From CAMNAO01 sp045605145 (lineage in GTDB: Bacteria; Bacillota; Clostridia; Oscillospirales; Oscillospiraceae): a stretch of DNA of 51,374 bases. The stretch is taken from contig JAZUPH010000066.1 in the NCBI GenBank assembly GCA_045605145.1, positions 1 to 51,374 on the forward strand, read 5' to 3'. The position numbers were made by a program, and so were the translations under genes. Shown one piece after another: positions 51,336-51,374 of the stretch. The notes beneath the pieces were generated by a model. It did no database searches. It saw nothing but the letters and a program-made list of their open reading frames with translations, and was not told the DNA's origin. Position 1 is the first letter of the stretch. Each line of letters begins with the position of its first letter.

Positions 51336-51374
51336 CTGAACGATATAATCTGGCGGTACGGCCGAAAACCGTGC

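Noticed and set aside
51336..51374. Terminator after pheT
   Set aside because: A gtacgg/ccgtgc stem starts at about 51356, but the window ends before any T-run could be seen.
1..51374. tRNA, rRNA, CRISPR, prophage, insertion sequences
   Set aside because: None found by eye; no repeat arrays, integrase, transposase or tRNA-like folds were recognised.

Overview
The window looks like a chromosomal segment from an anaerobic, spore-forming member of the class Clostridia, most likely Oscillospiraceae/Ruminococcaceae-like. The evidence is: sporulation genes (a YlmC/YmxH-type gene and spoIID), the SCIFF peptide with its radical-SAM maturase (a hallmark of Clostridia), ferredoxin-type clusters on an aldo-keto reductase, an IreB-family protein, and a dispersed 'GTGGCAATC...GATTGCCAC...CGCAATGACA' type repeat at the left edge that I associate with this group. 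Coding density is high and starts mix ATG, GTG and TTG. I see no prophage, insertion sequence, CRISPR array, tRNA or rRNA. Most of the window is housekeeping.

Layout. 1-2370: edge repeat, ylmC-like gene, rpsB-tsf with a clear promoter and terminator. 2552-6510: two secreted cell-wall proteins (an L,D-transpeptidase with Ig-like domains and an NlpC/P60-like protein), then a MarR regulator with a GltS-type transporter. 6510-9472: spoIID, divergent from a membrane protein and a membrane-embedded M28 peptidase. 9488-14400: fakA-like/asp23 genes, a tiny membrane protein convergent with dut, nadE and an alpha/beta hydrolase. 14435-18147: a YczE-type membrane protein with an unusual hairpin leader, an MFS transporter and a divergent ceramidase-like hydrolase.

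18402-32203 is one long co-directional cluster of 14 genes: cdaA-cdaR-yicC-remA-gmk-rpoZ-priA-def-fmt-rsmB-rlmN-prpC-prkC-rsgA, with a promoter before cdaA and a strong terminator after rsgA. It joins cyclic-di-AMP synthesis, nucleotide/RNA metabolism, translation initiation, rRNA modification and the PASTA-kinase/PP2C signalling pair. glmM is not next to cdaAR and coaBC is not between rpoZ and priA.

32222-39427: cysK-cysE, a membrane protein, an aldo-keto reductase with two Fe-S motifs, the SCIFF ranthipeptide precursor and its maturase (with an intrinsic terminator between them), and an Orn/Lys/Arg-decarboxylase-fold enzyme. 39449-47536, all on the minus strand: proS, a HAD phosphatase, a six-SH3 NlpC/P60 hydrolase, a small conserved gene, an ireB homologue, an acidic unknown protein, mazF without a visible antitoxin, a lipoprotein and nnrD. 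47608-51335: a phenylalanine-type T-box leader controlling pheS-pheT.

The most interesting points are the SCIFF peptide (the known thioether-acceptor Thr appears replaced by Gly and there is an extra leader Cys), the perfect 14-bp inverted repeat in the yczE leader, a palindrome over the dut promoter, the orphan mazF, and the presence of kinase, phosphatase and IreB-type substrate in one window.
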